From Macrotis lagotis (Eukaryota > Chordata > Mammalia > Peramelemorphia > Peramelidae): a stretch of 64,000 nt of DNA. Location: NCBI RefSeq assembly GCF_037893015.1, contig NC_133665.1, positions 38,064,246 to 38,128,245 on the forward strand, written 5' to 3'. Below the pieces are notes generated by a model that had not been told where the DNA came from, did not search any database, and saw nothing but the letters and a program-made list of their open reading frames with translations. The position numbers and the translations under genes were made by a program. Position 1 is the first letter of the stretch. The number at the start of each line of letters is the position of its first letter. Of this stretch, positions 11,549-23,014 are shown piece by piece.

Positions 11549-12406
11549 GAGGATGGAGCCAAGATGGTAGCATGAAGGCAGGATTTCCCAGAGCCTCACT
11601 TCCAAGAAACTCCAAAGGTCTTAAAATTTTAACTCTAACTAAATTTTAGAGAGGCAGAATCCACAGAAAGATCCAATGAGGCACTTCTCCAGTCAAAGGT
11701 AACCTGGGAGAACTGTGAGAAGGCTCTGTTCTACCAGGGTGGGAGGGGGCAGCAGCGCAGCCAGGATCACACTGCACTGTAGTGAAAGAGCTCCAGTATT
11801 CCAGGAACAGCAACAGGGTCCTGAGTCCCTGGGGGTGCCTGGGCTTGAGGCAGCAGAAGCAGTATCCAGACCTCCCAACCTAAGGTTTGCCAAGAACAAC
11901 TTGGATGATCAGTGGGACACCTCTGCCAGAGTGAGTGCAGAGCCAGGCTAGTGTGGCCCTCAGTGTAGCCACAGCCCTTGGTGCAGCCCAGATTCTGGAA
12001 ATGGAAGCAGGCCCACAGACCCACCCAGAAGGGAGCCTCCTAGCAGCTGCTCCCAGAGTGCTCAGCCCATGGAGGGTAAAAGGGTGGAGGGAGACTGTCG
12101 AGGTATTTCCTCTGTCCCTGGGACAGGACTCTGGTGCTTTGTCCATATTCAGAACCTGGTCACAGTCTAGGACCCCCCATTGCCATAGAGCAAGGACCCT
12201 CCTCACAGCTCCAGGGCAGAGGGATGCGTTTGTGGTCATTCACAGTCCAGAGCACAGACCAGAAGAGCAGTCAGAGACTCCCATAAGACCTTGAAGGAAC
12301 TGAGGTCCTTGTGGAGGTGTCCAAATAACACTCAAAAGCTCAGGAAAACCCCCAAACCAGGGCACAGGCTGGGGAAATGAGTAAACAGCAAAAAAGGAAC
12401 CTGACT

Positions 12407-13428
12407 ATAGACAATTACTTTGGTCTCATGGAGGATAAAAACACACCCTCAGAAGTTGACAAAGTCCAAGCTTCTGTATCCAAAACCTCCAAGAAAAGTA
12501 GGAATTGGGCTCAGCCTATGGAAGAGCTCAAAAAGACTTTAAAAATCAAGTAAGAGAGTTAAAAATTGGGAAGAGAAATAATAATGAAGCAGGAAAATTA
12601 TAATAACCAAGTCAGCAGATTGGTCAAGGAGATACAAAAAATATAAAAGAAAATAATATGTAAAAAACAGTTTAGGTTAAATGGAAAAAGCAGTTCAAAA
12701 AATTAATGAAGAGAATAATACTTAAAAAGCAGAATTGGCCAGATGGAAAAGGAGATAAGAAAGCTCTCTGAAGAAAACAATTTCTTCAAATGTAGAATGG
12801 AACTAAAGCAAGCTGATAATTTTGTGAGAACTCAAGAAACAATAAAGCAATTCCAAAAGAATGAAAAACTAGAAGAAAATGTAAAATATTTCATTGGAAA
12901 AACAACTGACCTGCAAAACAGATCCAAAAAAGACAATTTCACAATTATTGGGCTACCTGAAAATCATGACAAGGAAAAGAGACTAGATTTCATTTTTAAA
13001 GAATTTCTACAGGAAAATTGTCCTGACATCCTAGAAGCAGTGGGCCAAATAGAAATTGAGAGATACCACCAATCTCCCCTGGAAAGAGATCCAAAACAAA
13101 AATAATAACCCCCAGGAATATTATAGTTAAATTCCAGAACTCCTAAGGCAAAGAAAAAATGTTACAAGCAGTTAGAAAGAAACAATTCACATATCATGGA
13201 GCTACAGTCAGGGTTACACAAGACTTAGCAGTGACTACATTAAGGGCTCATAGGGCTTGGAATATCATATTCTGGAAGGCAAAAAAACCTTGGATTACAA
13301 CCCAGAATCAACAACCCAGCAAAACTGAAAATTCTCTTCCAGGGAAAAGATGGACATTCAATGAAATAGGGAAATGGAAATTTCAAACTTTCCTGTTGAA
13401 ACAACCAGAATTGAGCAAAAAAGTTTGA
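12407..13428 (+). pseudogene. degenerate L1/HAL1 ORF1 relic
   Basis: The start codon expected from the minus-strand copy is ATA here (12407-12409), followed by DNYFGLMEDKN, so translation initiation is already lost. The longest intact stretch is 12,743-13,105. It carries a coiled coil with heptad-like Glu/Lys/Leu, then an RRM-type segment (NFTIIGLPENHDKEKRLDF). A frameshift near 13,105-13,160 precedes the C-terminal domain (MLQAVRKKQFTYHGATVRVT, then LRAHRAWNIIFWKAKK). The order fits L1 ORF1p of about 340 residues. Confidence 0.85.
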
Positions 13429-13934
13429 TCTCCAAGTACAGGACTCAGGCAAAAAGGGTAGATTGGAAGGGTAAATTATGAGGGATTTAATGATGTTGAA
13501 CTGCATGTATTCCTGCATGTGAAGATGATACTGTTAACTCATATGAACCTTATCATTTATTAGAGCAGTTAAAAGAAGCATATCCAGACAAGGCACAGGA
13601 GGGAACTGAATTTGAAAGTAAAAGATATTATAAAGATGGAGTGAATGGGTGAAAAAGGGAGAAAGGGAAAGGAGAGGTAGAATGGGCTAAGATATTTCAT
13701 GTAAAAGCATCAAGAAAAAACTTTTGCAAGGGAGTGGAAGGTGGGGGAGGAGGCAATGAGTAAGTGAGCATTCATTATCATGGGAAAAAGCTCAAAAAGG
13801 AAACAGTATACACATTCATCCTAGAGGAAAAAGAAAAGGAAGGGAATGGAAGAAAGGGGATGGGGGAGGGGAGGGTGGGTATAGGTGATAGAAGATAGGG
13901 AAGATCATTGGAGAGGGTAGTCAAATACAAGACA

Positions 13935-14078
13935 ATTTTTTTTACAAGGTGGTGGGGTTGGGTGGCCTTCCCAGGATCACATGGCTGGGTGATTGTTAGT
14001 TATTTGGGGCAGGACTTGGACTTAGGTCCTCCTGGCCCCAGGGCTGGTGCTCTGTCCTTGGAGCCACTTGGTTACCCC
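13935..14078 (-). mobile_element. older marsupial SINE nested in the HAL1-like element
   Basis: It reads acaaggtggtggggttgggt, ttcccaggatcacatggctg, then ggtcctcctggccccagggc and a degenerate head. It is more diverged than most copies here. Homology to the other HAL1 copy resumes on both sides, which shows insertion after the HAL1-like element. Confidence 0.8.
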
Positions 14079-14412
14079 ATATTACACTTTTGAGGAGCAA
14101 CAAAGTGAAAGAAGAGAGAGAACAGAATAAATGGAAGTGGGGAGAAATGGATGGAGGGAAATAGAATTAGCAATACCAAATGTGGGAAAAAAATATGGAA
14201 ACAACTTCTTTGATAGACTTATGATAAAGAATGCAATCCATTCCAGAGCCAGAGCTGATGCAATCCATACACAGACTGAAATACATTTTTTTTCTTTTTC
14301 TCTCACTTTATTTTTCATGAGGTTTTTCTATTTTTGTGGGGGGAGGAGGGAGTTATATTTACTCTTACAACAAAACTATTTTAGTAATGTGTAAATAAAT
14401 CAAGATATATTA

Positions 14413-16880
14413 AAAATTCCTTAAAAGTCATTTTGTACAAAAAAGACTCAAATAAAAAATAAGAGAAAAAGTGAAAAATATCATGTTTTAGTCTGTATAC
14501 AATCAATATCAGTTCTTTCCCTGTAGGTGGAGAGTATCCTTCATTATGAGTCATTTGGTAATTGTCTTGGATCATTGTATTTTCAGGAATAGCTAAGTCA
14601 TTTACAATCCTTCATTGAACAATATTGCTATTACTTAAGTGTACAATGTACTCCTGATTCTGTTCATTTCACTATGTATCAGTTCATGTAAAGCTTTCCA
14701 GATTTTTTTTTGAAATATTGTCTGTCATTTTTTACAGGACAAAAACATTCCATTGCAATCATATTCAACAGCTTGTTTAGTCATTCTTCAATTGCTAGAT
14801 ATCTTTTTGGTCTCCAATTCTTAGCCTCCACAAAAAGAACTACTTTGAATATTTTACAGATTGATCCTTTTCCCATTTTTAGATGCTTCTGGGATATAGA
14901 CCTCTCAGTGGTATAACTGGATCAAAGGATATGGGAAATTTTGTTTTGTATTGCTTTTTTAGATTTTACAGGGCAATGGGGTTAAGTGATTTGCCCAAGA
15001 TCACATGATTGTCTGAGGTTGGATTTGAACTCAGGCCCTCCTGACTCCAGGGCCAGTATTCTAGCCACTGCACCATCTAGCTGCCCTGGGTATACATAGT
15101 TTTATAGTCCTTTCTGTTCTCCAGAATGGTTGGATCATTTCACAACTCCACCCACAATTCATTAGTCTCCAGTTTTCCCACATCCCATCTAACATCCAAT
15201 ATTTTTCTTTTTTAGTCCTATCAGTCTATCATATTTGTAGGTATGAAGTGGTACCTCAGAGTTGTTTTAATTTGCATTTCTCTGGTCAATAGTGATTTAG
15301 GGCATTTTTTTTATATATGACTATAAATACCTTTGATTTCATTAGATGAAAAACAGCCTGTCACATCTTTTGACCATTTATCAATTGAGGAATGACTTGT
15401 CTTTTTATAAATTTGACTGAATTCTCTATATATTTGAGAAAGTAGGCCTTAATTTCAGATACTTAAAGCAAAACTGCCCTCCAGTTTTCTTCTTTTCTTA
15501 TAATTTTGATTGCATTGGCTTTGTTTGTATAAAACCTTTTTGATTTTATATAATCAAAATAATTTATTTTATATTTTGTAATATTCTCTATATCTTCTTT
15601 GGTCTTAAATTCATTCCAATCCATAAATCTGACAAATTTGTGCTCTCTTAACTTGCTTATGTGTAAATTATGTACCCATCATGACCTTATCTTGGTATAT
15701 ACAGTATGAGATATGGGTCTATATCTAATTTCTGTCCTTTTCGTTTTCCAGTTTTTCCAGCAGTTTTTGTCAAATAATAGTTTTTGTTCCAAAACCTCAA
15801 ATCTTTGAGTTTATCATATAATAGATTACTATGGACATTTACTATAATGTAATATATATCTAATCTGCTCCACTATTCTATTTCTTAGATCATACCACAT
15901 GGTTTTGGATAATTTTCACTTTATAACATAAGTTTGAAGTCTAGTATGGCTAAACTAGCTTCTTTCACATTTTTTAATTGATTCCATTCATATCCTTTTG
16001 TTATATTTTTTCTAGTTATTTAAAATAATTTTTGATAATTTGATTGGTATGGTACAGAATAAATGGCTTAATTTAGGTAGAATTGTCATTTTTTTACTTG
16101 ACCTATACAAGAGCAAGCAATATTTTTCCAGTTATTTAGATCTGACTTAATTTGTGTGAAAAGTGATATACTATGAGGATTAATTGTTCTTTAAATGGAT
16201 GGTAGAATTCGCTTGTGAATTCATCTGGTCCTGGGGATTTTTTCTTAGAAAAATTCATTTGATGACTTATTCAATTTATTTTTCTAAGATTGGGCTATTT
16301 AAGTTTTATTTTATTCCTTTTTCTGTTAATCTGGGTAATTTGTATTTTTGTAGGTATTCATTCATTCATTTCATTTAGATTTTCAAATTTGTTGGCATAT
16401 AATTAGGCAAAATAGCTAGTAATTTTTGATGCTAGTAATTTGGTTTCTTTCCTTTTTTATAAAATTCAAATTAAGCAATAGCTTATACATTATATTATAT
16501 TTTCATCAAGGTTTTATTTATTAATTTGATGGATTTCTTTCTTTTAATTTTACTAATTTCTACCCTCCTCATAGATTCTTCAGGATTTTCAATTTAATGT
16601 TCAATTGGGCATCTTTATTCTTTTTCTAGTTTTTTAGTTGCATGGTCAATTCATTGATTTGATTTTTTTTCTATTTTATTGATATAAGCAAATAAAGATA
16701 TAAATTTCCCCTGGTGCATTTTTAGAACTTTATTGGAATATTTTTTGGGGGGATATGGTCCCTTCTTGATCATTCCTCTCTTCATTTTAACACTAATTGA
16801 TATGCCAAATATATTTTTTGCAAGATCAACAAATTTAGAAAAATATTTCAAAGACTGATCTACATGCCCCCTCCACAAAG
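14413..16880 (-). mobile_element. L1 fragment, 3'UTR and ORF2 3' part (inner piece of split L1)
   Basis: On + it continues the L1 3' end begun at 11,408: a gtcattttgt segment, aaagactcaaataaaa, tatcagttctttccctgtag, attatgagtcatttgg, aacattccattgcaatcata, then tggttggatcatttcacaac and ttgcatttctctggtcaata. These words recur in the same order at 21,655, 23,180 and 46,680. No intact frame remains. A SINE at 14,955-15,087 interrupts it. Confidence 0.82.
14955..15087 (-). mobile_element. marsupial tRNA-derived SINE nested in L1
   Basis: A reversed element from agattttacagggcaatggg to gcaccatctagctgccctg, lacking the cctaggtaattatt part of the family by internal deletion. L1 3'UTR homology continues on both sides. 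Confidence 0.9.
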
Positions 16881-17192
16881 AAAGAGAATCAGTTAAATTT
16901 TTTAAAGAAATCCATAATTGACTCTACTTATTTCATGATATAAAATTCAGAATGGGAGACTGTGTATCATAAAGGATAAAGGGATTTGCTTAGAGTCAAG
17001 AAAACATGAATTCCAAACTATAGAAAAGCCTAGTAGAGAGAATTTCTATAGGAGACCTCCCCTAAATTGCTGAAATCATATATCCAGAACAAGAAAGACA
17101 AAAAGTCAGACTATTAATCTGAAAAAATATTATAGGGATGACAATTTTATCTTCTCATACCAAAGCATTAAATTAATTAATTAATTTATTCA
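16881..17192. other. unassigned DNA, possible MIR remnant
   Basis: At about 16,950-17,020 the words cataaaggataaagg, gcttagagtcaagaaaacat and gaattccaaac resemble the head of a CORE-SINE on +. Too diverged for a firm call. Confidence 0.3.
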
Positions 17193-17350
17193 TTTATTTT
17201 TAACATTTAATTCTCTCCCCTTAGGTCTCCTCCATTCATTGAGAAGACAAGCAATATGATACCCATTTTACATGTGAATTCATACAAACCACATTTTTAT
17301 ATTAGTCATATTATTGCAATTATTTTAGTCAACCCAAAATAATTTTTAAT
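17193..17350 (-). mobile_element. L1 3'-terminal fragment
   Basis: Reads ttaacatttaattctctccc, cattgagaagacaagcaata, atacccattttacatgtgaa, then atattagtcatatt. This is the same reversed L1 3' terminus as at 21,500, truncated shortly inside. Confidence 0.75.
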
Positions 17351-18414
17351 TTTCCATCTATTTTTTAACGATACATGCTCTTTTATTAATTTCTTACACC
17401 TAAGTTAATTTTTGTCATGTGATAATCTGCCAGTTTTTAGAGATGCACATACATTGAGATGACTGAAGTTGTATTAGGAAGATCAGTTTTCTATTCTTTC
17501 TAGCAATGGATTGGGAGGAACTAATTATAGCTATCTACTTCTTGTTTGCCAACTATGTACTGAATACACATATTTTTCAAGTAGCTGTTTGTTTCTAACT
17601 AGGAAGCTTAGTTATGTCCTCATTTCTTTGTATTTTATCTACCTGATTTTTTGTGATTATTATATTTGTTCTAGAACATTGAAAATGTGGGGCCAGAAAA
17701 ATTGGGGTTCAGAGGAAGTCAATCACCAGCTGGTTATGAAAATTAAACAATAAGGTGGCCTACCATGTAGTTACCAGGGGACCATCTCATAAAAAAATCT
17801 TAAATATATGAATGTGGTAAATCAAATGGGGATTTGATCTAAAATCATGAAAAGAGAAAGAACCTACTTTTGGTTAAGTGAACTGATACTTTCTCAAGGT
17901 GAGTTCATTTCTATCTGAATATTTTTGGTTTACTATTTGCTCAGATGGATACCCCTTTTGGGTAAGTGGCTCCGATAGACAGCAGTTTTAGGAAGGGGAA
18001 GCAATTCTGGAACTAGACCTGAGTCCATAGGACCCTCAAGAGAGACAATGTTAATTTGCAGGCCTCCTTCTCAAAGATCCAGGTCACTATCTTGGGAGAG
18101 TCCCTTGGGCTACCAGATTCTATGTCAGTAAGTATTCATATAAAATCCTGTTTTGAGCAGGAAAAAAAGAAAGAAAGAAAAAGACCAAAAACTCCCAAGA
18201 CTATATCAATCCTCCAAATCCGTAAATGAATCTCCTGATGATAGGCAGACTGCCCTAGAAGGTAATCAAGTATTTACCTGGATGGCTGTATTCTGTGTTG
18301 CTTCTCTCCCCTCACTGCCCCCCCCCCCACTTTAGAGATGTGGAAAGGAGAGTAAAACAAAACAGACATGAGATAATATCACAGTATTTTGGAACTGGGT
18401 GATGAACTTTGGGG
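17351..18414. other. intergenic DNA, nothing recognised
   Basis: No gene or clear repeat. A (C)n run of about 12 lies at 18,319-18,330. The short open frames have no recognisable domain. Confidence 0.45.
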
Positions 18415-18535
18415 ATCAGCCCAGAGCTGTGAAGTAACTTGCCCAAGGACACATAGAAAAATAAATAGCAGAACTGTGATTTGAATCCAGGCACTCTATC
18501 TTCAGATTCTGTGTATTTGTCATTACATTATGACC
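18415..18535 (-). mobile_element. MIR/CORE-SINE fragment
   Basis: Reads agtaacttgcccaaggacac, then gatttgaatccaggcactct on +, the reversed MIR core. The ends are diffuse. Confidence 0.6.
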
Positions 18536-18539
18536 ACTT

Positions 18540-18850
18540 CTAGGAACCTGCTAATCTGCCTAAAGCCTTGACACCAGGCTCAATTTAATCTTCAGTCTTT
18601 CTCTTTGTCACTGGCTCCTTTCCTGCTATCTAAAAACATGTCTAAGCTTCCCTTAACCTTAAAAAATCCTTTACTTGAACCTGCCATCACTTCAAGCTAT
18701 CATTCTTGATCTCTTATCCCCTTCATAACTAAACTTCTAGAAAAATCCATCTTGATTTGTGTCCTCTACCTCCTTTCCTCCAAGTCATTTCTCAAAATCT
18801 TGTTTTTATTGCTAATAGTCAATTGAATCTGTCTCTTGAAGTTTCAAATG
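18540..18850 (+). mobile_element. L2 LINE reverse transcriptase relic
   Basis: Frame-by-frame reading of 18,597 onward gives TGSFPAI, then SLNLKKS, then a stretch parallel to the L2 RT signature in which a tyrosine-arginine-proline-isoleucine block precedes SLLP and an aliphatic KLLEK run (here FLISYPLHN then TSRKI). Several stops are present. This is an ancient inactive fragment from the N-terminal part of the RT domain. Confidence 0.6.
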
Positions 18851-19444
18851 ATTCTTTGCTTATGCATTTTTGTGTTTGGGGTAAGTGCTACCAGCTACAC
18901 TAAGGTTAACCTCTCCCCTATTTGAGGAAGTTAAGAGGAACGCTTATGGGCAAGGAGACAGGGACTTCAGAGTTCATTCTTCCTATCATTTGGTAGCTTC
19001 CTATTTTGCCAATTCTTCTTCAAATTAGATTCAACAAAAGGAAAAAAAAAACAACTTCCCACCTATCAGAGTTGTCCAAAAGTGGAGTGGATTATCTTGA
19101 CAGGTAATCAATTCCCCATCAATGGATAGATATTTTTAGGTGAACCACTTAGCAGGTACATTGTAGAGGGAATTTTTTTTGAGATACTGGTTAAACTAGA
19201 TGGATTTTGGTATCCATACAAATACTGAAATTCTGGGATCCTGTGAACTAAGGGCTAAAATCTATTGTTTCTATGTTACTGAAAGGTTGTCAATGCCTTC
19301 TAGATTTTTGCTAAAATTCATCATCTTGGGGAATGCCTCCATTTTTTCCTGCTTTGACTATGGATGTCTTGACTCTCAACTATGTTTATTTTTCAAACAT
19401 TTTTTGTTCCTCTTCCCTCTATACACTCTCTCTTTATAGTGTTA
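18851..19444. other. intergenic DNA, nothing recognised
   Basis: No supportable feature. The open frame at 19,200-19,439 shows no domain signature. Confidence 0.4.
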
Positions 19445-19575
19445 TTATTTTCTATCCAGATGAGGAAAGTGAAGTAATTAGAAGTTAAGTGACTTGCCCA
19501 GCATCTGATGTTAGAGTTGAACTCATGCCTTCCTGACTCTCAGCTCCATGCTCTACCCACTGTTCAATCTAGATC
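19445..19575 (-). mobile_element. CORE-SINE fragment
   Basis: Reads atccagatgaggaaagtgaa, gttaagtgacttgcccagca, ttgaactcatgccttcctga, then ctctacccactgttcaatct, a reversed CORE-SINE with internal deletions. Confidence 0.72.
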
Positions 19576-19621
19576 GATGGTGTTTGATGACTAATCTTGA
19601 TGCTCTTCTACTGAGAGGTAG

Positions 19622-19820
19622 GTAGTGTGATGTAGTAGGAAGAATACTGACTGCACTAGAAGTCAGGTGACTTGAATTGGAGCCTGATCCTGGTTCTTAT
19701 TGTTTAGGTTACCTTGGATAAATTATTTACCCTCTGAGTATTAATTTCTACCGCTATATAGTTAGAAGGTTAGAATAGATAACTTCTGAGGTCACTTTTA
19801 GCTCCAAATATATGATCTCA
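19622..19820 (+). mobile_element. MIR/THER-type CORE-SINE
   Basis: Head gtgatgtagtaggaagaata, gaagtcaggtgacttgaatt, then the 3' segment agaaggttagaatagataac, ctgaggtcacttttagctcc, ending in tatatgatctcat. The 3' part is the typical therian tail. Confidence 0.72.
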
Positions 19821-20049
19821 TCATCCTACCTCTTAATGTTATTCTGATAAAAAGTATTTTTGCATAAATTATTAGGCAAACATGGGCTATTGTTATTTCT
19901 ATTAAAATATTCATCTAGGTGGCGCCATTTACTATAAATGTTATGGAGAATATAAATCTTTTTTAAAATAAGCACCCCACCTTGCTCCATGCAAGTTCAG
20001 AACATCACAGTCCTTTCTTAGTTCTATTTGGAAATGTTCATATAATCAA

Positions 20050-20235
20050 AGACTTAAAGTGTAATGGAACATAGAGGTCTTTGAGTCTAGAGCCCCCTCT
20101 CATTTTACATATAAAGAAACTGAGTCCCAGAGAGGTTAAGTGATTTAATGTCACAAAAAATGATAAGTGGCTGAACAGGGATATAAATCCGGATCATTAA
20201 GTCATAAATTCTTTGATCTTTACATGCATCACACT
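20050..20235 (-). mobile_element. MIR element
   Basis: Reads cattttacatataaagaaac, gagtcccagagaggttaagt, then ggatataaatccggatcatt on +. This is one of the clearer MIR cores in the window. Confidence 0.78.
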
Positions 20236-20274
20236 GCTATCACATTGATTATGGCTGAATTTTAGTACAACTTT

Positions 20275-20370
20275 GATATCATAGTATAATGGATAGTTTC
20301 CTTGAAGGTAAAAGGACCTTGGTTCAAGGCGAAGTCACTTAACCTCTCTCAGATGTAAATAACTGTGTAA
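20275..20370 (+). mobile_element. CORE-SINE fragment
   Basis: Head-like atagtataatggatagtttc, then aggaccttggttcaaggc and gtcacttaacctctctcag. It is short and internally deleted. Confidence 0.5.
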
Positions 20371-20499
20371 TACTTTAAGTTTTAGAGAAGATGCTGACCT
20401 GAACTGATAGTAGAAGATTTTCATCAGCAGCTTTCTATACCAAAGGAATCATAGGTTCAGTCCCTATCCATTCTTTAATCACTGTGTCTACTCTATGAT

Positions 20500-20960
20500 A
20501 AAAGACAATAAATGCTTATTAACCTCCTACTTTGTTCCAGAAACTATAATTACAAGGATTACAAATAAGAAAAAGAAAGACAGAGCCTGCCCTAAAGGAA
20601 CTTACAAATGGAGGAAGATAGTGTACAAAAGAAAGATGAAAAAGTGGAAAGTGGATTTACCAGATGGGACCTGATGTGGTGTTTACCACCAATGTTGTGA
20701 AGTTGAAACAAATGACAACTATCTGATGGGAAATGAGAAATTTGACTGAAAATGCTAAGCCTCTATAAAGGGAGACTTTGGGAGATTTTTATTTCTCCTT
20801 CTCCAGCCCTCCCAACTGGAGAGGTAGAGGCAACTGAGGGTATTGAGGGTATTCATTTGTGTTGAGTACCAAAGTCAAAGCAATCTCAATGATAATGAAA
20901 CCTCTGAGGATGATGAATTTATCCTGGGGAAAACAGGAGAAGTTATGAAGGTAGGTTATG
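20500..20960 (+). mobile_element. L2-like 3' region plus an unnamed repeat (copy 1)
   Basis: The first part (gcttattaacctcctacttt, then gagcctgccctaaaggaact) is L2-like. From about 20,750 the words ctctataaagggagactttg, ctcccaactggagaggtaga and ggatgatgaatttatcctgg recur, diverged, at 25,970-26,180. This indicates a shared interspersed family that I cannot name. Confidence 0.5.
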
Positions 20961-21106
20961 TAAAGGAATATGTGAATATTAGATTATATAATATATAATA
21001 TTTTAATGTATGTATACTGTCTCCCCTATTAGTTTTATTTATAAGTCCCTCTTTCATTCCTTAGTATGATAGCATCTTACAATTCAATATATACTTAACA
21101 AATATA

Positions 21107-21258
21107 TATTTTTTTAGATTTTTGCAAGGCAATGGGGTTAAGTGGCTTGTCCAAGGCCACACAGCTAGGTAATTATTACGTGTCTGAGGTTGGATTTGAA
21201 CTGAGGTACTCCTGACTCCAGGGCCAGTGCTCTATCCACTGTGCCACCTAGCCACTCC
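21107..21258 (-). mobile_element. marsupial tRNA-derived SINE
   Basis: A complete reversed copy from the T-rich end through tttttgcaaggcaatggggt to tgccacctagccactc. Target-site duplication aacaaatat at 21,098-21,106 and 21,259-21,267. Confidence 0.93.
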
Positions 21259-21319
21259 AACAAATATTTTTTGCTAAATAACATTTTGATGCTGTTCAGT
21301 TGACCTTGATTTTTTTCCT

Positions 21320-21490
21320 ATGTCCTGCTGGAATTCACTATTTGTAATAATGGAGTTGTTTGTTGGTCTCCAGAATCTATCACTTGTTTCATTTTGCTTC
21401 TGGCTGACTTGTTTCATTCTTTGTATTTTTATCTTCAGCACTTAGCACAGCGCCTGGCACATAACTTAATAAATGCTTGCTGTTTGATGA
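21320..21490 (+). mobile_element. L2 3' tail
   Basis: Ends with ttcagcacttagcacagcgc, ctggcacataacttaataaa and tgcttgctgtttgatga, the 3' terminus shared by L2 and MIR. Confidence 0.7.
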
Positions 21491-22210
21491 TTTATTTTTA
21501 ACATTTATTTTTTTTTAAATTTGAGTTCCAAATTCTTTCTTTTTTCTCCAGCCTTTCCCTCACTTATTGAGAAGGCGAGCAATATGATATCAATTATACT
21601 TGTGAAGTCATGTAAAACATTTCCATATTAGTCATATTGAAAAAAACGTGAGAAAGCATGTTACAATCTGCACTCAAAGTTCACTGGTTCCCTCTCTGGA
21701 AATGGATAGTGTTTTTCATCATGATTCCTTTGTAATCATCTTGGATTATTGTACTGAACAGAGTAGCTAAGTCTTTTACATATGATCATTGCCATGATAT
21801 TGTTGTTACCAGGAATAATATTCTCCCAATTCTTCTCATTTCACCTTGCATAAACTCATATAAGTCCTTCCCAAAATTTTCTGAAACCATCTGGCTTTTA
21901 ATTTCTTATAGCACAATAGTATTCCATCAGAATCATTTATCACAACTTGTCAGTCATTCCCCAATTGATGGGCATCCCCTCAAAATTATTTAGCACCACA
22001 GAAAGAGCTGCTATAAATATTTTTGTACTTATCAGTCCTTTCCCTTTTTCTTTGACCTCCTTGGGATACAGTTCTAGAAATGTTATTGATAGTTCAAAGG
22101 GTAAATACAGTTTTTTAGTTTTTTGTGAATAGCTCTAAATTGTTTTCCAGATGGTTGAAATAGTTCATAATTCCACCAATATTACATAGTATACCTTTTC
22201 TATATCCCCT
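21491..22210 (-). mobile_element. L1 3' end fragment
   Basis: Starts with the reversed 3' terminus (tttgagttccaaattctttc, cgagcaatatgatatcaatt), then runs through aaaacatttccatattagtc, ttgtaatcatcttggattat, agcacaatagtattccatca, agagctgctataaatatttt and ctaaattgttttccagatgg. About 720 bp survive, all 3'UTR. Confidence 0.85.
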
Positions 22211-22269
22211 CTAGTCTTTGTCATTTTCTTTTCTGAATTGACTGATGATTGATTGATTGCTTGTATTTG

Positions 22270-22316
22270 TTTCCAAGATGACCTGGTATCTGTCCTCATG
22301 TTGCTTACAGTTGTGT

Positions 22317-22359
<43 letters not shown>

Positions 22360-22985
22360 GATAAAAACATATAAAGTGTCTAAATTATATCATAACTCCC
22401 ATTAAAGAGCTAAAAAATGAAATATTGTGTGATGTTCAAGGGATGTTCAATATTTCTTCCTTAAATAAGTTACTTTTGAATTGGAATTAAAGAGTTGTAT
22501 AGAAATTCAATTACTAAAGAGAATGGAGGACATTCCAAAAAAGAAACATCAGGAGCAAGAGCACAGAGTCAGGAAGCATAGGATATGTTTGGGGTTTGGG
22601 AACAGAGAGTATAGTAGTTTTGTTCTGCTGAAGAGTGAGTTGTATTGAGAGAAGTAAGATGAGTAAAAACTAGAAAAGGTAAGATTGCCTGTATTTCAGG
22701 GAGTTTTAAATCTTCCATGAGGAAACTGAGCTTTACTTAATAGATAATAAGGAGTAATTTAAAGTATTTGAGCAGAGGATTTGAATATATCAGTGTATTA
22801 TAAAGAAAAATCTGGCTTCATTATGACAATGGTATCAAGGGAGAAACTTGATATAGGAAAACCTCTATTTCCCACCCAGTAAGCAAAGGCCTGTGATAGG
22901 GTGGTGGCAGCAGCAAAAAATAGGAGAGGAGGGGCTAGTTGAAGGAAATATTGTAAAGGTAGATGAGAAATGAGGGGAGGAGTCA
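22270..22985 (+). mobile_element. L2 fragment interrupted by a microsatellite
   Basis: Reads ctgtcctcatgttgcttaca, a (TG)n run at 22,312-22,357, then gaatggaggacattccaaaa, gagcacagagtcaggaagca, gtaagattgcctgtattt, tttgagcagaggatttgaat, and atctggcttcattatgacaa. This order is that of the L2 3' half. No frame is intact. Confidence 0.68.
22312..22357. repeat. (TG)n microsatellite
   Basis: About 22 TG units with one TA interruption, grown inside the L2 relic. Confidence 0.95.
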
Positions 22986-23014
22986 AAACATTATGTGAGA
23001 TTTCTGCCCTAGTT

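Larger units (their letters stand above)
11551..14412 (+). mobile_element. HAL1-like (half-L1) retrotransposon, near full length
   Basis: The 5' end is sharp: ggatggagccaagatggtag, with the CAAGATGG YY1-type element typical of L1 promoters at the very start. Then come about 850 bp of 5'UTR, ORF1 (12,407-13,428), and about 970 bp of A/G-rich 3' sequence ending acagactgaaatacat, a T-rich block, and ttactcttacaac before an A-rich tail. No ORF2 is present. A SINE sits inside the 3' region (13,935-14,078). Without that SINE its length is about 2.7 kb, matching the minus copy at 7,965-10,625. Confidence 0.75.

Noticed and set aside
11693..12294. Overlapping open frames on both strands
   Set aside because: Same explanation: 5'UTR of the plus-strand HAL1-like element, not genes.
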